A stretch of DNA of 64,000 nucleotides from assembly GCA_025991245.1 (NCBI GenBank), contig BQMJ01000018.1, forward strand, positions 186,001 to 250,000, read 5' to 3'. The DNA comes from Galdieria partita (taxonomy: Eukaryota > Rhodophyta > Bangiophyceae > Galdieriales > Galdieriaceae). Position 1 is the stretch's first letter, and each line of letters opens with the position of its first letter. The notes below the pieces were generated by a model that did not search any database, was not told the origin of the DNA, and saw only the letters and a program-made list of their open reading frames with translations. The position numbers and the translations under genes are program-made. Shown in pieces: positions 22,182-31,773 of the stretch.

Positions 22182-22822
22182 ATGAGCAACTGGTCTCCCA
22201 ATACACCAGACTATCAAAGGTTGCCTCAAAAGCGTAAAAGGACAAGTGAGTGTTTACTAGGTAAGATAGAAATGGTTGGCAACTTGTTGTAACCAATCCA
22301 TCCATTCTTGACTATTGTCTAGACCACTCGAAAGAACTCGAAAATAAGCGATTTCATATTGGAAACGATTCATTGGAAGTGCACAAAGACTATGCAAACA
22401 TACAACATAATATGAAAGACACTTTTTCCAACCAAAGTTGGGTTCTTGATGATGATACGGCGGTACTATCAAGAGACCCCTTCCCAGTTCTTCGTATGTT
22501 GCTATCCAACGAAGAGAAAAAGGATAACTACACTTTCACAGTAACAGATGCTCAACTTGCTAGTTTTAACCCTCTCAAGGAACTTTATTTTTCAACCAAT
22601 AATCAGTTCGTATGTGATGAACAACAGAGAACCACAAATAGTCATCTATTAAACTCCACAGAATGGTATACTTGTCAAGACAATCCAACCTACGAAATCG
22701 TTCCATATACTCCTGAAAAAGATATTAAGAGATGGTTACAATCCTATTCAGATGACAATGACTATTCCAAGACGAGTCATAGTTTTCATGAGTTGGCAAA
22801 AGATGCGATGGAATTGGAATAA
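22182..22822 (+). CDS. hypothetical protein, 192 aa
   Basis: Two exons, 22182-22260 and 22323-22822, joined by a 62-bp GT-AG intron in phase 1. It starts MSNWSPNTPDYQRLPQKRKR, with a basic KRKR cluster that could be a nuclear signal, and is otherwise polar and rich in Asn, Asp, Ser and Thr. Two short blocks look less random: DPFPVLRMLLSNEEKKDNYT and WYTCQDNPTYEIVPYTPEKD. I recognise no family. Its stop codon is only 29 bp before the heat shock factor start codon on the same strand, so the two may share a transcript or overlap in their untranslated regions. Splicing that restores frame supports a real gene. Confidence 0.6.
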
Positions 22823-22851
22823 GAAATGTTGACGAAATTGATTAAGAAACG

Positions 22852-24524
22852 ATGAACGATACTTACGAGTCAGTAGAACAACTTGAAAACAATACTTGCA
22901 CTCCTTTCGTTCGTAAGTTGGTAGAGTTTATAGAAGAACCTTCTACAAAGCATATTGTTTCCTGGAGCCCCAACGGGAAGAGTTTTGTTATTTGGGATCC
23001 TGGACAGTTTTCTACGTAAGTCTGAAGAATGAACTTGGAATACTCTGGTCATGCCTTCCAATGTAGCGTTATATTACCCAACTATTTCAAACATGGAAAC
23101 TTATCGAGCTTTGTTCGTCAACTGAACCAATACGGCTTTCATAAGTGTAGTCAGAAACGGTAAGTTCTGAGTTTGCGAAAGGTGAAGTGATGAATTGTTT
23201 ACGGAATTGTTTTTTCCAGTTACGAGTTCTCACACGAGCTCTTCCAACGTGACCAACCAGAGTTATGGGTTGGTATTCAACGAAATAGACCTGTTGGAGT
23301 TGTCAAGGACAAGCGCTTTGTGAAAAGCCCCAATCTGATTTGTTATAATCCAGTATTTGGTCTGCCTTTTGTTCCTGAAGAGTATGTGCTTTCTGACTTG
23401 GGTGAAATTCTATATCGAAAGAACGAAAGTTTGAAAGAAACAGTTGCTCGACAACAAGAAGAGAACGAAGTACTAAAGAAGCGTTTACGAGAGTATGAAG
23501 CAGAATTGGTTTCACTTCAAGCCCAGTTTATTTCAAGGTTTGGTAGTATGGTAGTTTCCACAAGTCAACGAGATGAGAATTTTGTAAGGGGAAGATATGG
23601 TAGGCGTTGCCTTTGTTAATTGAGTTGTTTGTTCTGAAGCAAAATGAACAAGACCAAGATGAAGAGAATGAGACAACAACTGCTCATGATAATTTACAAA
23701 CTATTGAGAATATTAAAACTACTTTGGGTTGTTTTCAAAGCGAGGAAGATTCTTTCGATGAGAGTTCAAAGAGAGATTTTCAGAGTTTTGGAAATGTTAG
23801 GAGAAGCAATTTTGCATATCTCATATCACAAAACTTAGATGATGAAGAATCTGTCAAATTTTCATCTAGTGGCAATCTTCACAAGTCAAGATTGTCGAGT
23901 GATGATGTCTCAGAAGGATTTCAAGGCTATGTTGTTGGAGAGCAGCGTAATGTAAATATGGACAATCCAAGTACTGAATTTTCATATCCAAAAGTGTTTT
24001 CTTATCAAGAATCTTTTAACCAAGATAGTAGTTCTTTGAAGAATCTTGTGGAAAGTTTGCATCAAGAAACAAAAGCTGTTCTGGGAAAGCATGAACGGTT
24101 TGAAAGTGGTTCTTCATCTATGTTATACTTTCCAAAATTGTTGAGAACTGATGAAGATCGCGGAGTCGTCACTGATTCTCTACCACAAGTTGTGACAGAT
24201 AAGGAAGAGTTGCAAGAGAATGTATTGTTTCCCAATTCCCATTTGGCGACAGCTTCAGATAACAACGCAGTTTTGAGCTCGCATAACGACTATGGACAAC
24301 TGAATACTGAAATAGCCAACTCGTTTGATTTTCCAAGAGATTCGGAAGAGAACTCTCAAGGAAAAATTCTTTCTCCTCAAGATTGGCCTTTGTTAGAGAA
24401 AAGTATGGATGAACTTTCTGCCAATCTGTCTTCGATGTCGTTTTCTGCAACTTTAGCTGCGACTATGCAACAAATAGAAGATGAACAATATGATGAAAAG
24501 AAAGGAACCACTTTGAAAGAGTAG
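22852..24524 (+). CDS. HSF: heat shock transcription factor
   Basis: Trimeric activator that binds nGAAn repeats upstream of heat-stress genes. Exons 22852-23015, 23067-23159, 23220-23583 and 23640-24524 (introns 51, 60 and 56 bp) give 501 residues. The DNA-binding domain runs from [20 protein letters not shown] through [14 protein letters not shown] and [20 protein letters not shown] to [17 protein letters not shown] (about residues 13-105). The wing has the slightly unusual KCSQKRYEFSH. A heptad-repeat oligomerisation region follows ([20 protein letters not shown]). The long C-terminus is acidic with bulky residues ([20 protein letters not shown]), as in activation domains. The gene ends 35 bp from the convergent helicase gene. 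Confidence 0.94.
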
Positions 24525-24559
24525 AATGAAAACAATTAACTCAGGGAATGGTATATAGT

Positions 24560-27500
24560 TTAATCAAGTTCTAAAGAGTATGTAATATCATCACAAACTG
24601 GAAAATGATTCATGAAAGCCATTGCTCTTCTTGCACAAAGGCGAAATTCTTCTGATATGATCCCTAAACTGGCAGGAAGTCGTGGGATCTGTCTTAGAAT
24701 ATCCAAAACTCTTCTGAGATTTCTACATATGTCACCTTCATCCAAACTTGTGCCTGAAACCAGTCTAGACCAATTGGCTTCTTGAGCCCAAGCTTCAGCT
24801 ATACCAGACCAGCCAGGCTCCAAACGAGTGAAACATAAGATACCATTTTGGTTTTGAACACTCACAACTTGATCATAGTATACTTGTAACTGTTCTAATA
24901 ACATAGAGGTTGCAGAAGAAGCTTCCCAACTGATCACTGCATCCTCTCTTATAGGGTCGCCTATAACTGTTGCAACAACTCCTATCAAGTGATATGGCTC
25001 ATAGGTTTGTACTTGGCCACTAAGATAGCCCAGCACAATAGATAGCCACACTTCATTTTCTCCTCTAATAGCAACACATAATCTACCCAGAGCCGTCACC
25101 TGATACCAAGTCTCTTCTGTTGTATATCTTATATTTTCAATGAAACTCAGAGCATTCAATGTTTTCAATAGAGATTGTACATAATCCCAAGATTTGGTCG
25201 TCTGGTCAAAAGTTGACTTGTCCAATTCTTGGACCGATGATAACTCTTCGAAAGCATGAGGAGGCAGCCATTCTTCTTCTTGCAATTTCTTCTTTTGCCA
25301 CTTGTTTACTTTATCATACAAACGTAACAGTTCTTTACGATTCTTCAAGTCATGGATTGGGCTTTGCTCTAATTGCGATATGGTATGTGACACTTTACTT
25401 CTTTGTGATGAAAGTTTTGGGTCTTTCAAGTTGTCCAATGCATAAGACTCTTTAGAAATGTTGATTAATATACTTGCAGTCTTTTCCGTTCCAATGCAAC
25501 GAATACTATTGCAAGTCACTTTGTCCCGTTGTCTCTGCTTCAGATATTCTTCCTTGAGACATTCCAACATGTCAGGTTGCAAAACAGAATGGGATTCATC
25601 TTGTGCCACATCTTTGATTTGTGAACAACTAACGACACGAAAATAATTGTTTTCCGTAAAACAAAGATAACGTTCACTATCCTTGACTGCATAGGACTCC
25701 AAAAGCCAAGCCATTTGTACTTTTGGAACTTTGTCATCCACTTCCAACAACACTGTCTCGTTCTTTCCATAACCTGAGGATGTCGTTTGCATATCCGAGG
25801 AGATGGATGGGCTATCGTCATCTATCCATAGTACAACTCCGGGATTTGCAAATAACAAATATGCCTCGACAAGTTGACGTCGCTCTTCCATCCATTGTTT
25901 TGTGAGATATCTCAACGTCCTCCTTTCCATCTTCAGCTTTTGTTGCAATCTTCGATATCTTTTCCATTCTTCCATGGCGATATTGGTTGCCGTCAAAGTC
26001 TCCATCGCACTATTATATGTTTGAAGCTGATTTTCTTTTTCTTCTTGTTGTCTTTTTCTTTCATATGCAAACAGAAAGTTACCAAATGATTTGCTCAAAA
26101 AGTCTTTCACTTGTTGTGGTGATTTGCCATCTTGCAATAGATTGAGAACCAAGCCATAAGTTGGCAAAAACTTCGAAGTAATTGCCTCGACTTCTCCAGT
26201 TACGAGTTGAAAGACATGTTTCGGATTGGTATCAGGTGATTGCAATACTATGCAAAAACCTTGCGAATCCTTTCCTCGACGACCTGCTCTTCCAGCCATT
26301 TGTTTGAAAGAACTCGTACTTAGTCTTTCCATTCCATTATCTCCACGCTTGATAAGTGCAGTGATAACAGTTGTTCTTGCTGGCATATTCATACCAGCCG
26401 CAAGAGTCTCCGTAGCAAATATCACCTTAATAAGTCCATCAATAAACAATTCTTCGACAAAATTCTTCCAAACAGGAAGCAATCCTGCGTGATGAACGCT
26501 AATTCCTAACTGCAGTTGCTTTAAACGATCTTCTTGTTGTGCAGCAATTTCAGGAAAATTGTCAATAAACTGGGAAATTCTACTCCGTAACAATTCCTGT
26601 TCTCTCCTGTTTACTAAACGAGATCCCAACTTATCTCCAAGTTCCTCTGCAGCTTTATCACAACCCGCTCTACTAAATACAAATAAAAGACATGGCAACA
26701 TTTTACGTCGAAACAAAATGCGAACCAAAAAACCAAAACTAGGAGACTGCAATGGACGCAAATTTGAGTCTTTTCTTCTCCGTTTGTTTCTATCTACATG
26801 ATAACGTTGTTTATAGTCAAGAGACAAAGTTTTTGATAATACAGGACAACCATTTGGACCCTTTTGTGATGATGAACCTTCAAACAAGTCATATAAACCT
26901 TTATGATTGCAAAATTGAAAATGAAGAGGCACAGGTCGAACATGAGTTTCATGAAGTGAAGTTTTTCTGTGTACACAACTCAACCAATCCTTCAATTGAG
27001 AAGCATTAGACATAGTTGCAGATAATGCAACCAGAATAATATCTTTGGGACTTGCAATGATAGCCTCTTCCCACACTGTTCCTCTTTCCGGATCATTCAT
27101 AAAGTGAAATTCATCAAAAACAACTGCAAAGACGGAATCAGATATGTTTGTCGTATCAGTATACAACATATTGCGATATATTTCAGTAGTTAATACTAAA
27201 ATATCAGCATCTCTTTGTATAGTCACATCTCCTGTTAGCAGTCCTACTCTAGAAACCCCAAAAACTTTTTGAATATCATGAAACTTTTGATTCGAAAGTG
27301 CCTTCAAAGGTGTTGTATAAAAAATTCTTTTACCAGCAGCCAAAGCCAAATATACTGCTGCTTCTGCAATTACTGTTTTACCTGAACCAGTAGGAGCAGC
27401 GACAAGTACATTCTCTTGTCTTCGAAGTGACTCTATAGCTGCAAGTTGAAAGTCATCTAATTGGAAAGGAAAAAACTCCTCTACTCTAATCTTTTCAGTT

Positions 27501-27703
27501 GTTGTTACCAGAGTAGAAGAAGATTGTGAACAACATTTCGGCGCCATTTTGAGTGTGCTTTGCTTCCTTGGTCGAAATACCTTGGATGCATGCCCCTTTA
27601 CTTTCTTTCCACAACTTGTACAACAAGAAGAAAAATAACGAGTTATTGCAGTTTCGTTATATATCTGTTGAGATAAAAAAGTGGATAGAAACACAAGAAA
27701 CAT
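24560..27703 (-). CDS. SKI2/MTR4-family DExH RNA helicase, ISE2-like
   Basis: Intronless ORF of 1047 residues. Walker A APTGSGKT, DEFH box (VFDEFHFMNDPERGTVWEE), SALSATMSN and AGRAGRRG are all present, and the C-terminal third has the DSHCT-type region (GYLSGQVQTYEPY to DDITYSLELD). The nearest family I know is plant ISE2, a plastid RNA helicase for chloroplast RNA processing. The N-terminus from Met 27703 (MFLVFLSTFLSQQ, then Thr/Ser/Lys/Arg-rich) could be an organelle transit peptide. The frame stays open to 27781, but that would overlap the uL1 gene, which stops at 27718. Only 14 bp separate the uL1 stop from this start. If the transit peptide is not real, initiation at MAPKCC near 27547 and another SKI2-family role remain possible. 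Confidence 0.85.
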   Translation of the reverse strand: MFLVFLSTFLSQQIYNETAITRYFSSCCTSCGKKVKGHASKVFRPRKQSTLKMAPKCCSQSSSTLVTTTEKIRVEEFFPFQLDDFQLAAIESLRRQENVLVAAPTGSGKTVIAEAAVYLALAAGKRIFYTTPLKALSNQKFHDIQKVFGVSRVGLLTGDVTIQRDADILVLTTEIYRNMLYTDTTNISDSVFAVVFDEFHFMNDPERGTVWEEAIIASPKDIILVALSATMSNASQLKDWLSCVHRKTSLHETHVRPVPLHFQFCNHKGLYDLFEGSSSQKGPNGCPVLSKTLSLDYKQRYHVDRNKRRRKDSNLRPLQSPSFGFLVRILFRRKMLPCLLFVFSRAGCDKAAEELGDKLGSRLVNRREQELLRSRISQFIDNFPEIAAQQEDRLKQLQLGISVHHAGLLPVWKNFVEELFIDGLIKVIFATETLAAGMNMPARTTVITALIKRGDNGMERLSTSSFKQMAGRAGRRGKDSQGFCIVLQSPDTNPKHVFQLVTGEVEAITSKFLPTYGLVLNLLQDGKSPQQVKDFLSKSFGNFLFAYERKRQQEEKENQLQTYNSAMETLTATNIAMEEWKRYRRLQQKLKMERRTLRYLTKQWMEERRQLVEAYLLFANPGVVLWIDDDSPSISSDMQTTSSGYGKNETVLLEVDDKVPKVQMAWLLESYAVKDSERYLCFTENNYFRVVSCSQIKDVAQDESHSVLQPDMLECLKEEYLKQRQRDKVTCNSIRCIGTEKTASILINISKESYALDNLKDPKLSSQRSKVSHTISQLEQSPIHDLKNRKELLRLYDKVNKWQKKKLQEEEWLPPHAFEELSSVQELDKSTFDQTTKSWDYVQSLLKTLNALSFIENIRYTTEETWYQVTALGRLCVAIRGENEVWLSIVLGYLSGQVQTYEPYHLIGVVATVIGDPIREDAVISWEASSATSMLLEQLQVYYDQVVSVQNQNGILCFTRLEPGWSGIAEAWAQEANWSRLVSGTSLDEGDICRNLRRVLDILRQIPRLPASLGIISEEFRLCARRAMAFMNHFPVCDDITYSLELD

Positions 27704-27717
27704 TTTACTATTCCAAA

Positions 27718-28368
27718 CTAGTAAATTCTTTTTGGTTTGCCCATAGTGCTTTTCACGTGTAAAGACTTGACATTTTGCCAATTCTTCTTCAATAAAGAAA
27801 CCAAAAAATTGATAGCAAGTGTGATATTTGCAACCAACTGGTCTTCTGTCATTTGCACGTTACCGACTGCCACTCCCATACAAAGTACTTTCTTCAACTG
27901 GAACTTGATTGTAGCCTTGATTTCATTTACTTTCTCTTGCAAGTTATCTGAGTGAGAAATGGGTGTCGGAAACTTTCCTGCCTTATTCAAAGCTGGGCCT
28001 AATATTCTCGGAAGTTGCTTAATCACAGAGTCTGAAGCTAGAAAAGCGTCATATTTCTTTGCAAACTTTTTGATGGGCTTCTTCTGTTTGTTAAACTTTC
28101 TTAAAGCCTCTACATCATAAGCATCTATTCCAAGTTCCTGTGCTTGTTGAACATGAATAGCATCACCCAGTACTGCTACTTGTAATTTCGGCTTTGGAAT
28201 GTATGGAAGCTTAATGGAGCCACTGAAACGCTTATCCTTTTTGGTGTCGTAGTTCTTCAGGCCAATCTGGAGTTCTACTGTCTCAACAAAGTTCCGCTTC
28301 TTTTCTTCTGACTCTTTCAAAATATCTGATACTGCAGAACGAACTGTTGCTGTCTGTAATTTGGACAT
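27718..28368 (-). CDS. RPL10A: 60S ribosomal protein uL1 (L10a)
   Basis: Single-exon ORF of 216 residues, exactly the usual size of eukaryotic uL1. uL1 forms the L1 stalk that governs release of E-site tRNA. Typical segments: [75 protein letters not shown] and [10 protein letters not shown] at the C-terminus. No intron, unusual only in that the neighbouring eL31 gene has two. Its start lies about 200 bp from the divergent eL31 start, so two ribosomal protein genes share an upstream region. On the 3' side the helicase gene begins 14 bp later on the same strand. Confidence 0.96.
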   Translation of the reverse strand: MSKLQTATVRSAVSDILKESEEKKRNFVETVELQIGLKNYDTKKDKRFSGSIKLPYIPKPKLQVAVLGDAIHVQQAQELGIDAYDVEALRKFNKQKKPIKKFAKKYDAFLASDSVIKQLPRILGPALNKAGKFPTPISHSDNLQEKVNEIKATIKFQLKKVLCMGVAVGNVQMTEDQLVANITLAINFLVSLLKKNWQNVKSLHVKSTMGKPKRIY

Positions 28369-28548
28369 TTAGTAAATGAAGAATTGGTCACCTTCACAAC
28401 AAACCAGTTTTTTGTGTTGGTCTTTTCGGCAAGAGCCTTCCAATTCCTCTCAACAAAATTTTTCCCCAAAAGATAAACGGCGTCGAGCGCTGTTGCTGTT
28501 GTCTGATTTGCTCTTACCGACTGATTGGTATACTAGTTTGGTGCTAAT

Positions 28549-28572
28549 TAATAATAATAATAATAATAATAA
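28549..28572. repeat. (TAA)8 microsatellite touching the eL31 start codon
   Basis: Eight perfect TAA units run directly into the ATG of RPL31: the A of the start codon is the last base of the array. The array lies in the 5' untranslated region of the ribosomal protein gene, and length changes here would alter the leader immediately before initiation. Confidence 0.85.
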
Positions 28573-29026
28573 TGGTATGAGAAACATTGAGAGTTTGAAG
28601 TTGTCCTAATTTTAGTCTAGGCAAAGGACAAGAAAAGTTCAAGACAGACGACTATGGAAAGTGCTACTCGTGAATATACGATCAATTTGCACAAGCGGTT
28701 GCATGGATGTGTATGGAAGAGACGTGCACCTCGTGCCATCAAGGAAATCAGAAAGTTTGCTCAAAAGGCAATGGGAACGGAAGACGTACGAGTCGACACG
28801 CGATTGAACAGAGAAATTTGGAAACAAGGCATTCGCAACGTACCTTTTCGTTTAAGAGTTAGACTTGAGAGGTAAGTTCTTTGTATCACACTTGTGTTAA
28901 CAGTCTCAACTGTATGGAAGAATACCCAATGACGACGAAGATGCACCTCATCCTTTTTATACTGTTGTTTCTTTTGTTCCTGTAACGTCTTTTAGAGGTT
29001 TGCAAACTGTGAATGTCCCCAAGTAA
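28572..29026 (+). CDS. RPL31: 60S ribosomal protein eL31
   Basis: Three exons: 28572-28574 (only the ATG), 28621-28871 and 28921-29026, introns 46 and 49 bp. The product of 119 residues starts [12 protein letters not shown] and contains [40 protein letters not shown], then [20 protein letters not shown], and ends [16 protein letters not shown]. These are the normal eL31 blocks. The first intron separates the start codon from the rest of the gene; the open frame without it would begin at an internal Met (28654) and lose the conserved N-terminus. eL31 sits near the peptide exit tunnel of the large subunit. Confidence 0.93.
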
Positions 29027-29111
29027 ACAAGTTTATTTCAGCCTTCTAAAGTCGCATGTCAATATTTGAATCATTACAAAGTTTCAGTCTTTGTTGGGGA
29101 TTTGAAACATA

Positions 29112-30429
29112 ATGTCATCCTTACGTCACATAAGAGGTCTCTTTAGACAGTTTGTGAACAATAGTTGTTCAATAAAACAAGATCGAGTCCTCTCCAACAG
29201 CAATTATTCCTCTCATGGAAACTTTATAGTGCCTTCCAGAGGTGTACAGATTTATAAAGGCTCGGGCAAAGATTGGCTCCCAACCTTACATGTCGCAGTT
29301 ACAGGAGCAGCAGGGCAAATAGCCTATTCTTTATTACCAAGAATTGCCAAGTAAGCATCCTTTGATAAGTTTTGGGAAACACTTGTCAGTGATAAATATA
29401 GTGGAGAGATGTTAGGCGAAGACCAACCGATCGTTCTTCATCTATTGGAAGTTCCTCAGGCTCTTAGTAAACTAGAAGGTGTAGTTATGGAACTACAAGA
29501 CTGTGCTTTTCCTCTGGTTCAAGGAATCGTAGCAACAGATGACTTGCGCAAAGGTTTTGCTGATGTTTCTGTCGCTTTATTAGTAGGTGCCAAGCCACGT
29601 TCTCAAGGAATGGAACGTAAGGACCTTCTTTCCTCGAATGCAAATATCTTTGCCGAACAAGGAAAAGCGCTGAATGAAGTTGCTGCAAATGATTTGAGAG
29701 TATTTGTGGTTGGCAATCCTGCCAATACCAACGCATTGATATGTGCAGCTAATGCACCTCGCTTCAATCCCGAACGTTTTATGTCCATGACTCGTTTGGA
29801 TCAAAATAGAACTCAATATATGCTAGCAGAGAAAGCAGGTTGTAAGATTCCTGAAGTAGATCGTGTGATAGTTTGGGGTAATCACAGTTCTACACAGTAT
29901 CCAGACATTACTCATGCCAGAATTAAGGGAGAATCTGCTAGAAAGGTTATCAATGATGAGAAATGGATTCGAGAAGTTATGATTCCCAAAGTACAACAAA
30001 GAGGAGCAGAAGTGATCAAGGCTCGCGGTGCTTCTTCTGCCGCTTCTGCAGCTGCAGCAGTGGTTGATCATATGAGAGACTATTGGCACGGAGCTGGTGA
30101 TCGTTGGTGCTCTGTAGGAATCCCTAGTGATGGAACTTATGGCATTGATGAAGGACTTTGGTATTCTGTACCTGTGATGTGCCCTGGTGGTCATTATCGA
30201 AGAATCTTGAACCTTCCAATTGAAGAATTTTCAGCATCGATGATGGAAAAAAGTCGAAAAGAGTTGGTTGAAGAAAGAGATGCAGTGCGTCACTTGATTC
30301 CAAAGGAATTTGGAGAAAAGATGGTAAGTTTTAACATTTGGTTTTAACTATGTTTTGTTTATTTTATGTTAGTATACCGCCAAAAAGAATGCGGTCACTG
30401 GTGCTGGAAAGAAAGCAGCTTCCAAATGA
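29112..30429 (+). CDS. malate dehydrogenase with N-terminal extension
   Basis: Interconverts malate and oxaloacetate. Exons 29112-29350, 29390-30323 and 30373-30429 give 409 residues; the first intron is only 39 bp, the shortest found here. The Rossmann motif is [19 protein letters not shown]. Substrate and catalytic elements are [40 protein letters not shown] and [14 protein letters not shown], the last with the catalytic His. This is the type shared by cytosolic MDH, chloroplast NADP-MDH and many bacterial MDHs. About 55 residues precede the Rossmann fold ([17 protein letters not shown], basic and Ser/Asn-rich), suggesting organelle import. I do not see a clear pair of N-terminal regulatory cysteines as in plant NADP-MDH, so coenzyme choice is open. 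The tail is [15 protein letters not shown]. Confidence 0.93.
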
Positions 30430-30504
30430 AACGTTTGGATATGATGTTTCTTTGAACAATTCTGAAATAAATTCCGTTCGTGTTGTTATCAAAGAGAAAA
30501 TTCA

Positions 30505-31299
30505 TCATTTGGAAACGACATGCAAGGAAACCGTTCCAAGCAATTTATATTTCTGATAAATAGTATAGAGATGAAGATGTTTCAACAAGTCTTGCAAAGG
30601 TACACTCCAATGACAGCCTTTGGCCATCTTGGCAACCAAGTTTCCAGTCCAGCGTTGATATTCTCTAACCATCCAATAAGGACTTGAACTATGCTCCAAC
30701 AATAATATTGTTCCGTCTTTCTTACAAACTCGACTCATTTCCTTCAATGCCAAGTATGGATTGTCGAAAACACAAAGACCAAAGCTATCCACCACGTGAT
30801 CAAAATAGTTGTCAGGAAAAGGTAGACGAGTTACAGAAGCTTCTATAAGTTCCCAATCGACATCATTATTTATAGATAAAGAGTTCAACTTGTTTCGAGC
30901 TTGTTCTAACATGCTGGAACTGGTGTCAACTCCAATAAACTGTTTCATAACTTGCCACGGATATGACTCCAAGTTCAGACCAGTACCAACGCCTACTTCT
31001 AAGACAATTCCACCTGAAATATATGTTAGTAGTTCCTTTCGCAATCGATCAAGTTGAAATAATCTATTCCAAACACTCGTCTCTAAGTTATCGTAACTCT
31101 TGGCATAGTTATCATAGCATACTTCTGCCTGTAGTGATCTTTCAACAAAACAATTCAAGACTGATAAAGAAAGTATAGATTGCTTTAGAAAGTTTCTTCT
31201 AGAAATTGTCATAGACAAAGATAGATATTTTTTACTTGTCTGATTGACATGACAACCAAGACAGACTGACGAACCTTGTACAAATGCCACCAATCTCAT
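30505..31299 (-). CDS. SAM-dependent methyltransferase with twin-arginine-like N-terminus
   Basis: Intronless ORF of 264 residues. The Rossmann-type methyltransferase core has motif I VLEVGVGTGLNLESY, then FIGVDTSSSMLEQAR, ASVTRLPFPDNYFDHVVDSF and MSRVCKKDGTILLLEHSSS, the class I pattern of UbiE/COQ5, OMS1 and METTL7 proteins. Preceding it is SRRNFLKQSILSLSVLNCF: a twin Arg followed by a hydrophobic stretch, as in TAT signals for the thylakoid lumen, and about 30 residues upstream could be a plastid transit peptide. A mitochondrial inner-membrane OMS1-like protein is the alternative. Starts at 31299 or 31212 are both possible. NDUFS6 begins 19 bp away on the opposite strand. Substrate unknown. 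Confidence 0.8.
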   Translation of the reverse strand: MRLVAFVQGSSVCLGCHVNQTSKKYLSLSMTISRRNFLKQSILSLSVLNCFVERSLQAEVCYDNYAKSYDNLETSVWNRLFQLDRLRKELLTYISGGIVLEVGVGTGLNLESYPWQVMKQFIGVDTSSSMLEQARNKLNSLSINNDVDWELIEASVTRLPFPDNYFDHVVDSFGLCVFDNPYLALKEMSRVCKKDGTILLLEHSSSPYWMVREYQRWTGNLVAKMAKGCHWSVPLQDLLKHLHLYTIYQKYKLLGTVSLHVVSK

Positions 31300-31318
31300 A
31301 TCGTTTGGTGAGTGTAAA

Positions 31319-31723
31319 ATGCGGTTGATTCGACTTGCGAGGTTGTTATGTCAAGGATATCGTTACAATTACATATCTTTTCATACCACAGCGGTCAAAA
31401 GTGTAGCAACAGAAGAAGAAAAAGAACTTACTGGCATCAAACCAAAACGTTTACACCAACCTCTTGGAGTTTTTCCGGAAGGAACCAATCTTGAAGAAGT
31501 GAGAGAAAAGTGGCAAAGTGACGCTATGGAACTTATATCGAAAGTGCCTCCGATTGTAGTTGATGGTTATGTTGCAGCTTGTAATGGAGGTGGTGGTCCA
31601 CTAGGGCACCCCATAGAGTATATTCGTCTAGAAGCTCCGTATCCTGCTACTTGCAAATATTGTGGTTTGCGATACATCAACAAACATACCTTTGAAAAGT
31701 GGAGAAGAGAAAATGAAAGTTGA
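31319..31723 (+). CDS. NDUFS6: NDUFS6-like zinc-binding subunit of mitochondrial complex I
   Basis: Single exon, 134 residues. The first 30 residues (MRLIRLARLLCQGYRYNYIS) are basic and acid-free like a mitochondrial presequence. The C-terminal zf-CHCC domain reads VAACNGGGGPLGHPIEYIRL, then PATCKYCGLRYINK, giving the Cys-His-Cys-Cys zinc ligands of the 13-kDa subunit near the N-module of NADH:ubiquinone oxidoreductase. The Pro/Val-rich stretch before it (ISKVPPIVVDGYVAAC) fits the family as well. The gene is divergent from the methyltransferase (19 bp between start codons) and convergent with MSH2 (50 bp between stops). Confidence 0.9.
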   Translation: MRLIRLARLLCQGYRYNYISFHTTAVKSVATEEEKELTGIKPKRLHQPLGVFPEGTNLEEVREKWQSDAMELISKVPPIVVDGYVAACNGGGGPLGHPIEYIRLEAPYPATCKYCGLRYINKHTFEKWRRENES

Positions 31724-31773
31724 AAATAAAATGAGAGTTCAAAATAGAGTGCGTCTGTTTTTACAAACGTATG

